From: CAWAHD01 sp963781785
GTDB taxonomy: Bacteria > Planctomycetota > Planctomycetia > Isosphaerales > Isosphaeraceae
Reading direction: 5' to 3'
Length of the DNA stretch: 64,000 nt
Assembly: GCA_963781785.1 (NCBI GenBank)
Contig: CAWAHD010000002.1
Coordinates: 744,001 to 808,000, forward strand
Below, in pieces: positions 1 through 9,333 of the stretch. The notes under the pieces were generated by a model. It was not told the origin of the DNA, ran no database searches, and saw only the letters and a list, made by a program, of their open reading frames with translations. The translations under genes and the position numbers were made by a program. Positions within the stretch are counted from its first letter, which is position 1. Every line of letters starts with the position of its first letter.

Positions 1-1
1 C

Positions 2-1036
2 ACGCCGGCAAGTCCGGTCGGCGCCGTCGTCTCCAAGGGCACCGTGTTCCTGCCGCTGCGCCTCGTGTCATTACGGGACGGCAAGCTCCAGATCTTGAGG
101 ATCCCGTTCACGTATCTCCACGCGGAATCGATCGAGGGGTCGGTCGCTCGGTGCGCCATCGTCTCCGCGCTGCGCGATCCCCTCACCAATCGGATGTCGC
201 GCCCGAACAGCCTGGCCGCGCTGGGCTTGAAACCAGGAAATACGCCGGTGCGGCTGCGATTCATCACCCGGACGGATAAGGCCCCGGCGGCCGGATACAC
301 CGTGACTGCCCGCCGGGTTCCGGACGGGCAGCCCCATGAGCTGGGCACGACCGACCGATCGGGACGAATCGTGCTGCGTCCCGGTTTCGCCAATGGTCTG
401 GTGATCCTTCGGCTGCTGGCCGGAAGTGTCGAGCCCATGGTCGAGCTACCCATGATGCCAGGCGAGAGTTCGGACGAACGAACGATTCCGTTCGATGCCA
501 AACCGCTCACCGTCGCACTCGAATCCCAGATCGACTCGCTCCGCGACGACGTCGTCGACCTGGTGGCGATCCGCGCCCGGCTGGAGGCTCGCATGAAAGC
601 CCGGCTTGACGGCGAAGATTGGGCAGCGCTCGAGGCCACCCTCAAGGAATTCTCGCTCCTCACGCCGCGCGATCAATTCGCCGAGCGGCTCACCAAGCTC
701 AAGGATGATGCCGCCCACGAGCAGGCCCAGCTCAAGAAGGCCATCCTGACCCGCACGGCACAGGCCCAGATCAGCGACCTCCAGGCGATGATTGACCGCT
801 ACCTCGACGACGAGACTTACAAAGCGTATGCCGACGCTCTCGAACGCGCCAAGGGAGAACTCGCCGCGCTCGAGAAAGCGAAGGCAAAGAAGGCCGCGGC
901 GCGCCAACTCGCGGTACAGAGAGCCGCTCCCAAGGGCGCACCGCCGGCCAAGACGGCTCCGGCCCAATCAAAAGCTCAGCCTGCGCCGGCCAAGCCAGCA
1001 GCCCCGCCCGGCAAGCAGGAGTCGCTCCCGTTCTGA
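2..1036 (+). CDS. Hypothetical coiled-coil protein, 5' end beyond the window
   Basis: The frame is open from the first bases of the window, so the gene begins upstream; a GTG at 44 is read here as an internal valine. I do not recognise the family. About residues 60-160 look like a beta-rich domain. Residues about 160-280 are rich in Glu, Lys, Leu and Ala and should form a coiled coil. The last 50 residues are a low-complexity Ala/Pro/Lys/Gln tail ending in ESLPF. Such tails occur in planctomycete surface or scaffold proteins. It converges on the GbsR-like regulator, whose stop lies 29 bp away. Function unknown. Confidence 0.65.
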   Translation, partial: TPASPVGAVVSKGTVFLPLRLVSLRDGKLQILRIPFTYLHAESIEGSVARCAIVSALRDPLTNRMSRPNSLAALGLKPGNTPVRLRFITRTDKAPAAGYTVTARRVPDGQPHELGTTDRSGRIVLRPGFANGLVILRLLAGSVEPMVELPMMPGESSDERTIPFDAKPLTVALESQIDSLRDDVVDLVAIRARLEARMKARLDGEDWAALEATLKEFSLLTPRDQFAERLTKLKDDAAHEQAQLKKAILTRTAQAQISDLQAMIDRYLDDETYKAYADALERAKGELAALEKAKAKKAAARQLAVQRAAPKGAPPAKTAPAQSKAQPAPAKPAAPPGKQESLPF

Positions 1037-1064
1037 CCAACGTTTTCCTGAGCGGCCCACCAGC

Positions 1065-1652
1065 TCAAGACAGCGAGCCGGCGCCGGCCTTCTCCTGGTC
1101 GCTTGGGACCTTCGTCTGTCGCGATTTACCCAGGCCGAAAACCTTCGAAAGCATGCTACCGCCCCGGAACAGCCGCAATAGCGCCGGAGTCGACAAATGG
1201 TCGATGTGGCTGTACCACGTCGTCACCATCCGCGTAAACTCCAGCATCTTTTCCAACTGCTCGCGGGTGTATTGCTCTGACGGCCCGCCGAGTTTCGCCT
1301 CGTCAACGCAGTGCTCCAGAAGCGCGATCGTCGGGTCCATCTCCCGGCGCTTCCGTTCGGCCATGATCACCCGGAACGTCTCCATCACGTCCTTCAAGGC
1401 TTCGAACCGATCGCGGCGGTCGCCGATGATGTGCACGCGGCGCACCACGCCCCAGGTAATCAACTCCCGCAGGCTCGTCGAGACGTTAGACCGGCTGACG
1501 TCCAGGAGCGAGCTGATCTCTTCCGCATCGAGAGGCGTTGGGGCAACGAAAAGAAGCGCATGAACCTGAGCCATCGTCCGGTTGATGCCCCAGGCTTGAC
1601 CCATCTCGCCCCAGTGAAGCACGAACTTCTGTGCGGCTGGCGTGAGGTTCAC
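1065..1652 (-). CDS. GbsR/MarR family transcriptional regulator
   Basis: About 195 residues with the GbsR-like winged helix: a start reading VNLTPAAQKFVLHWGEMG, then WGINRTMAQVHALLF, then the recognition segment EEISSLLDVSRSNVSTSLRE and a basic wing (VVRRVHIIGDRRDRFEA). The C-terminal part is helical and probably dimerises. I chose GTG at 1652 because family members start there and a purine-rich GGGGCGGA lies about 8 bases upstream; the frame stays open to an ATG at 1760 and beyond, but that extension is low complexity. Known relatives repress osmoprotectant or efflux genes. No target is visible nearby. Confidence 0.85.
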   Translation of the reverse strand: MNLTPAAQKFVLHWGEMGQAWGINRTMAQVHALLFVAPTPLDAEEISSLLDVSRSNVSTSLRELITWGVVRRVHIIGDRRDRFEALKDVMETFRVIMAERKRREMDPTIALLEHCVDEAKLGGPSEQYTREQLEKMLEFTRMVTTWYSHIDHLSTPALLRLFRGGSMLSKVFGLGKSRQTKVPSDQEKAGAGSLS

Positions 1653-1912
1653 GTGGATTCCGCCCCGTCTGGTCAAACTGTAACTACTGAAATGATACTC
1701 GCGCGCCGACGCCGCGGCAAGTAGATCGAAAGGTGTTTCGTTGCCGGCGTATCGACTCATTAATGGTGGCGTCGTTCTAGCGCATAACCGAGCACTCGCG
1801 CTACGGCGGCTTGCCGTCGGCTGGCGAAAAGCCCGCCGTGCGCTCGTCGCGCGTCTCCCTCCCCTGGCAACGGGCGGGGCAGGGGGGTCTCGGCAGGATC
1901 CCTTACGAGGCG

Positions 1913-2473
1913 TCAATGACCGTCCGTCGGCTTGGAGTTACCCTCCTGAAAGTCGAGGGCGGCCGAGTTGATGCAATATCGCAAGCCGGTTGGCTTGGGA
2001 CCGTCGTCGAACACATGGCCGAGATGAGCATCGCATTTGTGACAACGAACTTCCGTCCGCTGAGTGAACAGACTGAAGTCGACGGCAGTGTCGACTCGCT
2101 CGCCAGCAATCGGTTCGTAGAAGCTGGGCCATCCCGTCCCGGAGTCGAATTTGGTGCGCGACTCAAAGAGAGCGGTACCGCAGCAGATGCACTTGTAAAC
2201 GCCTTTACCGTGGTGATTCCAGTACTTTCCCTGAAATGCAGGCTCGGTACCATTTTCTCGCGTTACGCGGTATTGCTCCGGCGTGAGCCGATTTTTCCAC
2301 TCTGCGTCTCGATCGTTGCCCGGCGAATCTGCCTGTTGCGTGCCGCTCGACACGGCGTCGACCCTCCGAATCGGGCGCGCATTGGTAACCGCTGCTTGCG
2401 AGAACCACACAATGGTTCCAATCGACACGATCAGAATGGCAAAACCAACAGTTGCCAATATCCAGCGTTTCAT
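1913..2473 (-). CDS. msrB: Peptide-methionine (R)-S-oxide reductase, membrane-anchored
   Basis: MsrB reduces methionine-R-sulfoxide in oxidised proteins. Visible are the structural zinc pair (CICC and CHKC), the WPSF substrate motif, the HLGHVFDDGP segment and the catalytic cysteine in GLRYCINSAALDF. Starting at ATG 2473 gives MKRWILATVGF followed by a single hydrophobic helix, so the enzyme is probably exported or anchored facing the periplasm. The frame runs further upstream but that part is not MsrB-like. It is a stand-alone gene; no msrA is in the window. Confidence 0.93.
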   Translation of the reverse strand: MKRWILATVGFAILIVSIGTIVWFSQAAVTNARPIRRVDAVSSGTQQADSPGNDRDAEWKNRLTPEQYRVTRENGTEPAFQGKYWNHHGKGVYKCICCGTALFESRTKFDSGTGWPSFYEPIAGERVDTAVDFSLFTQRTEVRCHKCDAHLGHVFDDGPKPTGLRYCINSAALDFQEGNSKPTDGH

Positions 2474-2883
2474 GCGATAGAGCCAGCCCGGCATGCCAGC
2501 GTTTCTCATTCCCAGAATAGTAAACGGAGTTCCATCTCGAACCGCGCCCGCCGACCCGAGTCGTTCGTTGGATCCGAACTCCGGCTCTTGCGGTCTCACC
2601 GATGTCCATGCGCACGCCGAGACGCGCTCTCGTTCCAGAAGATAGATCGAGAGACAAATCGACACTCAGGCTCGGCTGGGAAGAGGCAGACGGCCGTTCT
2701 GACGTCCATCAATGCCCGCGGGGAGGATCGATCGCATCAAATCGATCGAAGAAGCCACTCATTCAACCATGATCAAGCAGGGACTCGATAGGACGTTATC
2801 GTTTTATAAGGTTAAGAGTCGCCGGAATCAAGAACGTGGTCCCACACTCGCGAATATTCAACAACGTGGGCGGGCGCGTGTAG
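2474..2883. other. Intergenic region between msrB and the glycosyltransferase
   Basis: About 410 bases upstream of msrB and downstream of the glycosyltransferase. I see no gene with family support on either strand. The msrB promoter should lie here. A short AT-rich patch near 2800-2815 (TTATCGTTTTATAAGG) stands out from the GC-rich background. Confidence 0.4.
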
Positions 2884-4128
2884 TCACTCACTCGAAGCAC
2901 GGTGATCGACCGGAGCACAGTCCTGTGCGCTGGTTGCGGACCTCGTATTCGCAGCCGCGCCATATTCGGTGCCACGCCACGTGACCTGACCTGTCAGGCA
3001 CATCCGAAGAGATCGCAACAGGATCCAGACGACTAGAAGATTTGCCAGCGGATAGGACCACACGAATCGCGAGCGCGGCACGGATAACTGGTAAACCTTG
3101 CGAAATACAATATACATGAGCATATGATGCACGACGCTGAGTGCCGCCAAGCAGGCTGCGACCGCGTTATGGCCCCCCGTGGCCAGCAAGATGAGCGCCG
3201 CCAGCAACGCGATGTGCCCGGTCTGGCAAAAGATCACGGGGTCGAGCAGTTTCCCCAGCAATCGCCAGGAGTCGCGGTCAAGCGCGTCGTAGAAAATGCG
3301 GCTCCAACCCCTCACGAGCTGTCCGCACGAGGAATACATGCGACACCGGACAAGCCTCTTCGCCAAGGCCACGCGAATCGGCAATCCCAGGGCCTTGACG
3401 CGGCCGGCGATCGCGATATCCTCGACGAACCGGTCGCTGACCGCCCGATGACCTCCGGCAGCCTCGTAGGCCCCGCGCTCGATCAGGATGTACTGCCCGT
3501 TGGCAAAAGCGAGCGGTGAGCGTGAGCTGTGCACTGCGTCGAGTGGGAACGACTGCATGAGCGTGATCGCGCCCATCGGCTGCACGACCGATTCCCAGAA
3601 CGTTTCGCACTGCAGCTCCGGCAGCAGGCTGACGAGCGCGGCTTTCTCGCTGCGAGCGAATTCCATCATGATGTCCAAGCTCTCTGGCTCGTGATAGGTG
3701 TCGGCATCCAGAAACAACAGCCACTGGCCTCGGGAGGATCGCACGGCTCGGTCGAGAGCGTGCGTCTTGCCCGTCCAGCCCCTGGGCAGGTAATCGATGG
3801 TCAAGACCTGGATCCGCGGGTCGTCCTGGGCCACCAGACGAGCGATCTCGCCCGTGCGGTCGGTGCTCCGGTCGTCAACGACGACGATTTCGAGATTCGC
3901 GTAGGTCTGCTGGCTCACCGACCTCAGGCAGTCGGCTAGGTTGGCTTCCTCGTCCTTGGCGGGCAAGATCGCCGAGACCAAAGGCGGCTCGGGCTGGTCG
4001 TACCGATGCGACCGCGGCGTCAGAATCGTCTGCCTCCGCAGCACGATCACCAACACCAACAGCCGGATCGGCCAGATCGCCACGACCACGGCATAAATCC
4101 AGAAGAACGAAGCCTGGGCCATCGTCAT
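2884..4128 (-). CDS. Family 2 glycosyltransferase, membrane-bound, CrtQ/HpnB-like
   Basis: 414 residues. An N-terminal membrane helix is followed by a GT-A domain: SAILPAKDEEANLADCL, the nucleotide-binding VVVDDRSTDRT, and the DxD-type FLDADT. After FVEDIAIAGRVKALGL comes VRGWSRIFYDAL, the equivalent of QxxRW in the HpnB/CrtQ-like branch. Three to four hydrophobic helices close the protein. Relatives glycosylate carotenoids or hopanoids, so a membrane-lipid acceptor is likely; the exact substrate cannot be read. Its start overlaps the stop of the upstream membrane gene by 4 bp, so the two are probably co-translated. Confidence 0.88.
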   Translation of the reverse strand: MTMAQASFFWIYAVVVAIWPIRLLVLVIVLRRQTILTPRSHRYDQPEPPLVSAILPAKDEEANLADCLRSVSQQTYANLEIVVVDDRSTDRTGEIARLVAQDDPRIQVLTIDYLPRGWTGKTHALDRAVRSSRGQWLLFLDADTYHEPESLDIMMEFARSEKAALVSLLPELQCETFWESVVQPMGAITLMQSFPLDAVHSSRSPLAFANGQYILIERGAYEAAGGHRAVSDRFVEDIAIAGRVKALGLPIRVALAKRLVRCRMYSSCGQLVRGWSRIFYDALDRDSWRLLGKLLDPVIFCQTGHIALLAALILLATGGHNAVAACLAALSVVHHMLMYIVFRKVYQLSVPRSRFVWSYPLANLLVVWILLRSLRMCLTGQVTWRGTEYGAAANTRSATSAQDCAPVDHRASSE

Positions 4129-4649
4129 GGCGAGGAGGCTCCGGCCCGGCGTGCCGGATCGTAGAAATCCGCGAGCTCACGCTCGCGCGGCAGCGACAGA
4201 AATCCGAGCGCAAGCGCAACCACCCAGAATGGAATCACCGCATCAAGCCGAGGCGCGACGATCCAGCCATAAACGACGCCGAGCGGCACGGCCCAAGCGG
4301 CGATCAGGGCTGGAACCAGGTGAGCCCAGAAGAACGCTGAAGGGCGCCGTGCCCGATCGGCGCGCCGGGCTTGCCTCCCCATGATTCGCAGCATGAGATA
4401 GCTCACGATCCCCAGACCGGCTAAGCCGGTTGTCAGCGAATTCTGCCAGATCTGCGGCGGCCCAGGTTGCCAGTTCTCGGCTCGTCCGCGCAACAACCAG
4501 CCCGATACAGCGATCGAGAGCCCCACTCCGACCAAGGTATTGAGCACCGCTGACCGAGTTCGCGCCAGGCAAGCGCGCCATTCCGGATCATGACTCGGCG
4601 AGTCGGGCGCGGCTGTGTGATGCATGGGGGATATTCGTCCGGGTTCCAT
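4125..4649 (-). CDS. Small membrane protein of unknown function
   Basis: 174 residues with about four predicted membrane helices (one near residue 40, one near 75, then two around 110-155). The family is not recognised. ATG at 4649 or the in-frame ATG at 4625 could be the start; neither has a convincing ribosome site. The 3' end overlaps the glycosyltransferase start (ATGA-type) and the 5' end overlaps the previous gene. It therefore sits in the middle of a compact three-gene unit and may help the glycosyltransferase in the membrane. Confidence 0.7.
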   Translation of the reverse strand: MEPGRISPMHHTAAPDSPSHDPEWRACLARTRSAVLNTLVGVGLSIAVSGWLLRGRAENWQPGPPQIWQNSLTTGLAGLGIVSYLMLRIMGRQARRADRARRPSAFFWAHLVPALIAAWAVPLGVVYGWIVAPRLDAVIPFWVVALALGFLSLPRERELADFYDPARRAGASSP

Positions 4650-5172
4650 CGATTTGCCGCCTGAGGCCCAAAATCAACTCGATCTGTCCGATGGGCTGGC
4701 CGGTCGCTCGAGCGATCACCTCGGGGGACGCTCCCTGGTCGGCGAGTATCCAGATCGCGGCATAACGTTGAGCAAGCCCGTTCACCGAGGCATCCCGCTC
4801 GTGCGGCGACGCGGTTAGGTTTGGAACCGCAATCAATGATACCTCGTCCACACGCTCGAGAGCACGTTCATCGGAGCGCCGCGGGCGGGTAGCGGGATAA
4901 ACACGATGGGGATCTGGCCAGAACCTTACCGAGGCTCCGGAGGTATCAGGCTCTGCCGGTGGCTTCCCTTTCAGAGGCGACGATTCCGCGAGGGCAAGAC
5001 GCGCTTCCAGCCTGCGCACCTCGCCAACCAACTCGTTCCACTGCCTTTCCATGACGCGGGTCAATTGCGATCGCCTTTGAAGAATCGCCACCCAGGCCAG
5101 CGGCGAACCAGCGATCCCCAGCAGAAAGAAAGCCCCTGCGACCGCGAGCACAAACCAGGATTCCAGCGCCAT
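4588..5172 (-). CDS. Membrane-anchored protein with C-terminal helix-turn-helix-like segment
   Basis: Start at ATG 5172 is chosen because AAGGAAGGAGAG sits just upstream. The protein begins with one membrane helix, then a short coiled coil (about residues 30-65), a low-complexity linker, and a C-terminal segment AIWILADQGASPEVIARATG followed by an IGQIELILGL helix. That end resembles the HTH-like tail of DUF2802-type proteins, but this is only a resemblance. First gene of the unit leading to the glycosyltransferase; larC ends about 140 bp upstream on the same strand. Function unknown. Confidence 0.72.
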   Translation of the reverse strand: MALESWFVLAVAGAFFLLGIAGSPLAWVAILQRRSQLTRVMERQWNELVGEVRRLEARLALAESSPLKGKPPAEPDTSGASVRFWPDPHRVYPATRPRRSDERALERVDEVSLIAVPNLTASPHERDASVNGLAQRYAAIWILADQGASPEVIARATGQPIGQIELILGLRRQIDGTRTNIPHASHSRARLAES

Positions 5173-5309
5173 GCGATCTCTCCTTCCTTGGATCTCCACG
5201 TTTCGCCCGTTCTCTGGGCGATTGGCCACAGACGTCCGGCGATTTTAACGGGGCGCGCCTGGTATGGCCTAGCATAATGCCCATTCAGGACTCATCGATC
5301 GCTATCCAG

Positions 5310-6521
5310 TCAATGTACGCGAGGCGAGCCGTCGGCGATCGCAGCATCCAGTGCTTCTCTCTGCAGGGCATAAGCCGATTGGGCGGCCTCGTAGACCTCG
5401 CGCAGTGGGATCGCCTCGGCCGCGGCGATTCGCGCACAATCATCATACTCGGGACTGAAGGCGGGCGGCCGTTCCTCTAGCCACCCGAGTTTCCCCCGCA
5501 CGGGGCCGAACTGCGTTTCGACTTCCATCGATCGTCGCTTCAACTTGTGCCGGCTTACCGGGTACCGGCGAATTCCCAGTGTTGCCGTTTCGCGGAATAA
5601 CAGCAGCTCGAGCGCCGGGATCTGGTCCTCGGCACACACGACCGAGATCATTACACCGGGCCGGTTCTTCTTCATCTGGATTTGCGTGACAAAAGCATCG
5701 AGTGCGCCCGACTCCATGAGCCGGGTCATGGTGTAGCCAACCACTTCGCCCGGCACGTCGTCGAGGTTGGTCTCGAGCACCCACACCCGTTCGCTGGATG
5801 GCGAAAGCTCGATCGTCCCGAGGAACAGCCGCAGGATATTCGCTTGACCAGGCGTCTCGCGCGTGCCGGCGCCCACGCCGATCGATTCGATTGTCAGTGG
5901 CGGCAGCGATCCAAACCGCTCGACGACCGTGGTCAAAATCGCCGCCCCCGTCGGCGTCGTCATTTCGCCATCGACCATCGACTCGGCCAAAGGCACACCC
6001 CGCAACAGCTCGGCGGTCCCCGGTGCCGGCAGAGACATCCGCCCGTGAGCCGCTGTGACCGACCCGCGCCCCGGTGGCACCGGGCTCGCCTCGAATTGAT
6101 CGACCCCTAACAGATCCAGGCCCACCGCCGAGCCCACGATATCGGCAATTGAATCGACCGCGCCGACCTCGTGAAAATGGATCTTGGCCAGGTCGATTCC
6201 GTGCACCCTGGCCTCGGCCTCACCCAGCTTGAGGAAAATCCTGCGGGCGAGATCCCGCTGCCGTGTGGTCAGCACGCTCTTATCAATAATCGCCTCGATG
6301 TGATGCCAGTGCCGATGAACGCGCTCCGTTTCCGTCAAGACCTTCGCATACGTTGCGCGGAAGCCGCCGCGACGGACCGTTTCGAATCTCAGCTCGCAAG
6401 GCAGACCCAGGCTGGCCACCCCCTCCTGGATCGGCCGGCGATCCACGCCCGCATCCACGAGTGCCGCAAGCGTCATGTCGCCCGCAATACCGCTGAAACA
6501 GTCGAAATATCCGAGACGCAC
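5310..6521 (-). CDS. larC: Nickel-pincer cofactor biosynthesis protein LarC
   Basis: 403 residues, normal length for LarC (DUF111), the CTP-dependent cyclometallase that inserts nickel into the pincer cofactor of lactate racemase-type enzymes. Family motifs are MRLGYFDCFSGIAGDM at the N-terminus, the histidine-rich HRHWHHIEAI, and KIHFHEVGAVDSIADIVG, followed by NLDDVPGEV and QMKKNRPGVM. Both halves are present without a frameshift; some relatives split LarC into two frames. No larA, larB or larE is in this window. An IS element ends about 100 bp upstream of the start codon, inside the probable promoter region. Confidence 0.95.
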   Translation of the reverse strand: MRLGYFDCFSGIAGDMTLAALVDAGVDRRPIQEGVASLGLPCELRFETVRRGGFRATYAKVLTETERVHRHWHHIEAIIDKSVLTTRQRDLARRIFLKLGEAEARVHGIDLAKIHFHEVGAVDSIADIVGSAVGLDLLGVDQFEASPVPPGRGSVTAAHGRMSLPAPGTAELLRGVPLAESMVDGEMTTPTGAAILTTVVERFGSLPPLTIESIGVGAGTRETPGQANILRLFLGTIELSPSSERVWVLETNLDDVPGEVVGYTMTRLMESGALDAFVTQIQMKKNRPGVMISVVCAEDQIPALELLLFRETATLGIRRYPVSRHKLKRRSMEVETQFGPVRGKLGWLEERPPAFSPEYDDCARIAAAEAIPLREVYEAAQSAYALQREALDAAIADGSPRVH

Positions 6522-6612
6522 GCCCTTACCCCTTGCTCCCGATGCGGAAACGGACTTTGGTCTCTTATTGTATCCGACTCATCCGCACGGGCAAGGCCGG
6601 ATTAGACACGAG

Positions 6613-6620
6613 CAAATCCG
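6613..6620. repeat. Left target-site duplication of the ISKra4-type element
   Basis: CAAATCCG directly before the left inverted repeat, matched exactly at 8081-8088 after the right inverted repeat. Confidence 0.85.
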
Positions 6621-8080
6621 GGGTGCGCCAATTGATTCTGGCGGTCAGTTTCGAGACGCCCAATAAGGATCCCAATGGTCGCTGTAGGTCAAACAACATA
6701 GCTCGGCCATTCGGTTGACGTTGTCGAGCTGCCACCGAGCTCCCGTTTGTTTGAGTCGGCGGCCGACCAAATTCTTGGCCGCGCCTTCGACCATTCCACT
6801 GCCGATTGACTGCCCCGTATACAAGCGGTGGCAGTAGTTGAGGCGCTCGGTATGCACGGCGAAATAGCTCATCAATTCGTCCAGTGGGGCGCGGTCGTCT
6901 GGTCCATCACCCGGTGTCAGCGTCTGGCCTAAGTGGTCGCAGAGGCCAGCCCAGCCATCGGACAACAGTAACCCGCGGCCCCGGTTCAGCCATTCTGTCG
7001 CGGCCGCCGTTCCCTCGCCGTACTTTTTTGCGCCGCGTCGGCGATGTGCTCGGCGGCGTGGTAGATATCGAGAACTTGAGTACAGCCAGGGAACTGTCGC
7101 GACGAGGCGTTCCAGATCCATTCGGCACCGTCTCCCAAGACGGTGATCGTGCTCCGATCCTCGATCCCCAACCGGATCGCCCATTCACCCCAACGGGCGC
7201 GAAATCGTCGATCGTCTCGATCGCAGCGAACGCGAACCGCGTCGTTGGGGCGGGTAGATGCCGCTTGTCCCAATCCGAAGGCGTAGATGGTTCGCCACGC
7301 TCCCGGCGGGCGAAGATGCCAATCTTCATGTCCCGCCAACCTTCGGGCGTGTTGACCTTGGCAGCGTCGGTCTGGAATTCGATATCCCCGGGGGCATCGG
7401 CGAATGCCTTGGCCACGACCGGCGAATTGGCCCGGAAGTCGGCAATCCGAGTGGACTCTGCCTGGCAAGCTTGCCGAATCCGTTCATCGCTGATCGTCCA
7501 GCCACAGCACTCGGACAGTAGCCGCCCAGATGCCTCGAAGGAATTCTGGCCTCCAAGCAGACAGATCAGCCGGCTCGCCTGTCGCGTGAGGAACCCTTCC
7601 AGGCCCAAGAAACGATCAGCCGCGTAGCCCCCTAAATCACAGGATGCGCAGGAGAAATAGGTACGTCGAAGCACAATCGCCCCGAGTGCGGTCATCACCG
7701 TTTTAGGCGCACCGCCTTTGTGACGTCCCGTAGCTCCACACGGGCAGATTCGAGCGGCGCCCCTTTTTTTCCAGGGTTTCTGCTCGGCTTTGCAGGGTTG
7801 ACTCCAATGCCTTCTTCAAGAAGGCACGGCCGTTGCCCAGCAAGAACGATTCGCAATGGTCGAGTACCTGTCCGTAAGGGGCAGCGTCGGCGGCTGCCTC
7901 GAGTTCTTGGGCCATGACAACAGCCTGTTCGACGATGAGTCTTTGTAGCGGAGTGAGGCGATCAAGATCAGAGGGGAGCATGAGTGCATCATCCTTGAGC
8001 GGTGTTCCATCCTTAGGTAACGCCAACTACCGCTTTATACCCATCTCCCGACCAAACTGCCAGAATCTGTTGGCGCACCC
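6621..8080 (-). mobile_element. ISKra4-family insertion sequence, about 1.46 kb
   Basis: The element is bounded by imperfect inverted repeats: GGGTGCGCCAATTGATTCTG at the left and, read inward from the right, GGGTGCGCCAACAGATTCTG. Identical 8-bp direct repeats (CAAATCCG) flank it, so both ends and the insertion event are intact. It carries one minus-strand transposase gene that is frameshifted three times. It landed about 100 bp upstream of larC. The assignment to ISKra4 rests on the transposase sequence, not on a database match. Confidence 0.9.
6645..8026 (-). pseudogene. ISKra4-family transposase, frameshifted
   Basis: Read across frames, the protein has the ISKra4 layout: an N-terminal helical part, a zinc-like ICPCGATGRHKG then YFSCASC, the FCGWTISDERIRQ-type segment (here CCGWTISDERIRQACQAE), LGDGAEWIWN with its acidic residue, DIYHAAEHI, and the C-terminal MVEGAAKNLVGRRLKQ. 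Shifts fall near 7745, about 7185 and about 7020. The first is at a run of seven A and four G on the coding strand; removing one A restores the frame. The rest could be sequencing indels or real decay, so activity cannot be judged. Confidence 0.87.
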
Positions 8081-8088
8081 CAAATCCG
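8081..8088. repeat. Right target-site duplication of the ISKra4-type element
   Basis: CAAATCCG directly after the right inverted repeat, identical to 6613-6620. Confidence 0.85.
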
Positions 8089-8262
8089 CGAACCGCGTTT
8101 CCTTGCACCCCGCATGGGTCCGATTTTTTTTATGACACCGCCGAGCGTTGTCATACTGGATAGAACTGTGGCGAGAACGGCAACAAGGGCAGAGCCGGAA
8201 CGCACGAGTCCCGCCCACTATCAGCAGACAACTGAACACTGAACATTGAAAACTGAGAGCTC

Positions 8263-8772
8263 ATGGACCCCGACGGGCTCCGGTAAACAGTCGGTCGTTT
8301 CGCCGCAACGCTCCAGCTGCACGCGCGGCAGTGGTGCGACACGCCCGAGGACGTCGTCCAGGACGCATTCATCAAGCTTGTCAACCAGCGCAGACCGCCG
8401 GAGAATCCCGTCGCCTGGCTCTTTCGCGTCGTGCGCAACGGTGCAATCAATGCTGCCCAGGCTTCGAGGCGGCGCCGGCGGCACGAGATCGAGGCGGCAG
8501 CGGAATGTTCGACATAGTTCCAGGTCGAGAATGTCTCGAGCACGAATGAACCGCTCGACGCCGAGATCGTGACGGCCGAGCTGCGGTCGTTGCCGTCGGA
8601 ACAGCGCGAGGTGATCGTCGCCCACGTCTGGGCCGGCCTGACGTTCGAACAGATTGGCGCGGTCTCGGGCCGGTCGACGAGCACGTCGCACCGGCTGTAT
8701 TGCGCCGGTATATCCACGATTCGGCAAAGGTTGGGGGTCACATGCCGCAAATCCCGCCCGATCCAGAACTGA
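8263..8772 (+). pseudogene. ECF sigma factor remnant with two in-frame stops
   Basis: One continuous frame from ATG 8263 gives an ECF sigma factor: region 2 with CDTPEDVVQDAFIKLV and PVAWLFRVVRNGAINAA, a basic stretch ASRRRRRHE, and region 4 with LPSEQREVIVAHVWAGLTFE and IGAVSGRSTSTSHR. It is broken by TAA at 8284 and TAG at 8515, where relatives are expected to have sense codons (probably Trp at the second). These are base substitutions rather than frameshifts, so they support real decay. The next gene overlaps its 3' end, as in a normal sigma/partner operon. Confidence 0.82.
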
Positions 8773-9333
8773 GATAATTCGAGTCGGCCTTGAAAGTTGG
8801 CTCCCGCGTCGAGCCGGTTCGATCGCGACAAGCTCACGTTCGAGGCCGGGGCGATTTCTGTTCGCACCGCGCTACGGAGCGGCTGGCACTGACGCCCGGT
8901 GCCGGCCGCCCTGGCGTTCGCACTCGGTTGCGAATCGCTGTTCCTGGCGCTCCGGAGCGGCCCACAGCCGGTCGAGCGGATCGTGGTTGTGCGGGAGCGC
9001 GCTCCCAAGCCGTCGCAGCCCGGTGAGGCGCCGCGGAATTCGGCTTCCGTCACCACGGCCGGCTTAATGCCCGCTGGTCCCACTCAAACTTTCTCGGATC
9101 GGCCTGACTCCACCGGAGAATTGCTGGCACAGTCGTCCTGGACGAGCGGATCCGACCGTCAACGTCTCTCGGACCTCGTTCTTCGATTCGGGCTCGATGC
9201 GCTGCCAGAGCATCCTCCGAGCGCCTCGCGGCCCGCCGTCGAGTCCGATTCTCGTGCCTTCGGCTTTGAGCCGGCGGGCGTCCTGAGACGCATCGAGCTG
9301 GAAAAGCTCTCTAACCCGGGAGATCCCTCATGA
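8742..9333 (+). pseudogene. Decayed membrane protein downstream of the sigma remnant
   Basis: Starts at ATG 8742 inside the sigma 3' end (MPQIPPDPELR, then TAA at 8775). Coding similarity resumes one frame over from about 8812 (FDRDKLTFEAGAISVRTALR), hits a TGA near 8890, and continues in the same frame with a membrane-like AALAFALGCESLFLAL and a polar C-terminus to 9333. The layout (short cytoplasmic N-terminus, one membrane helix, polar tail) fits the small anti-sigma-like or partner proteins encoded next to planctomycete ECF factors. That role is inferred from position only. Confidence 0.6.
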
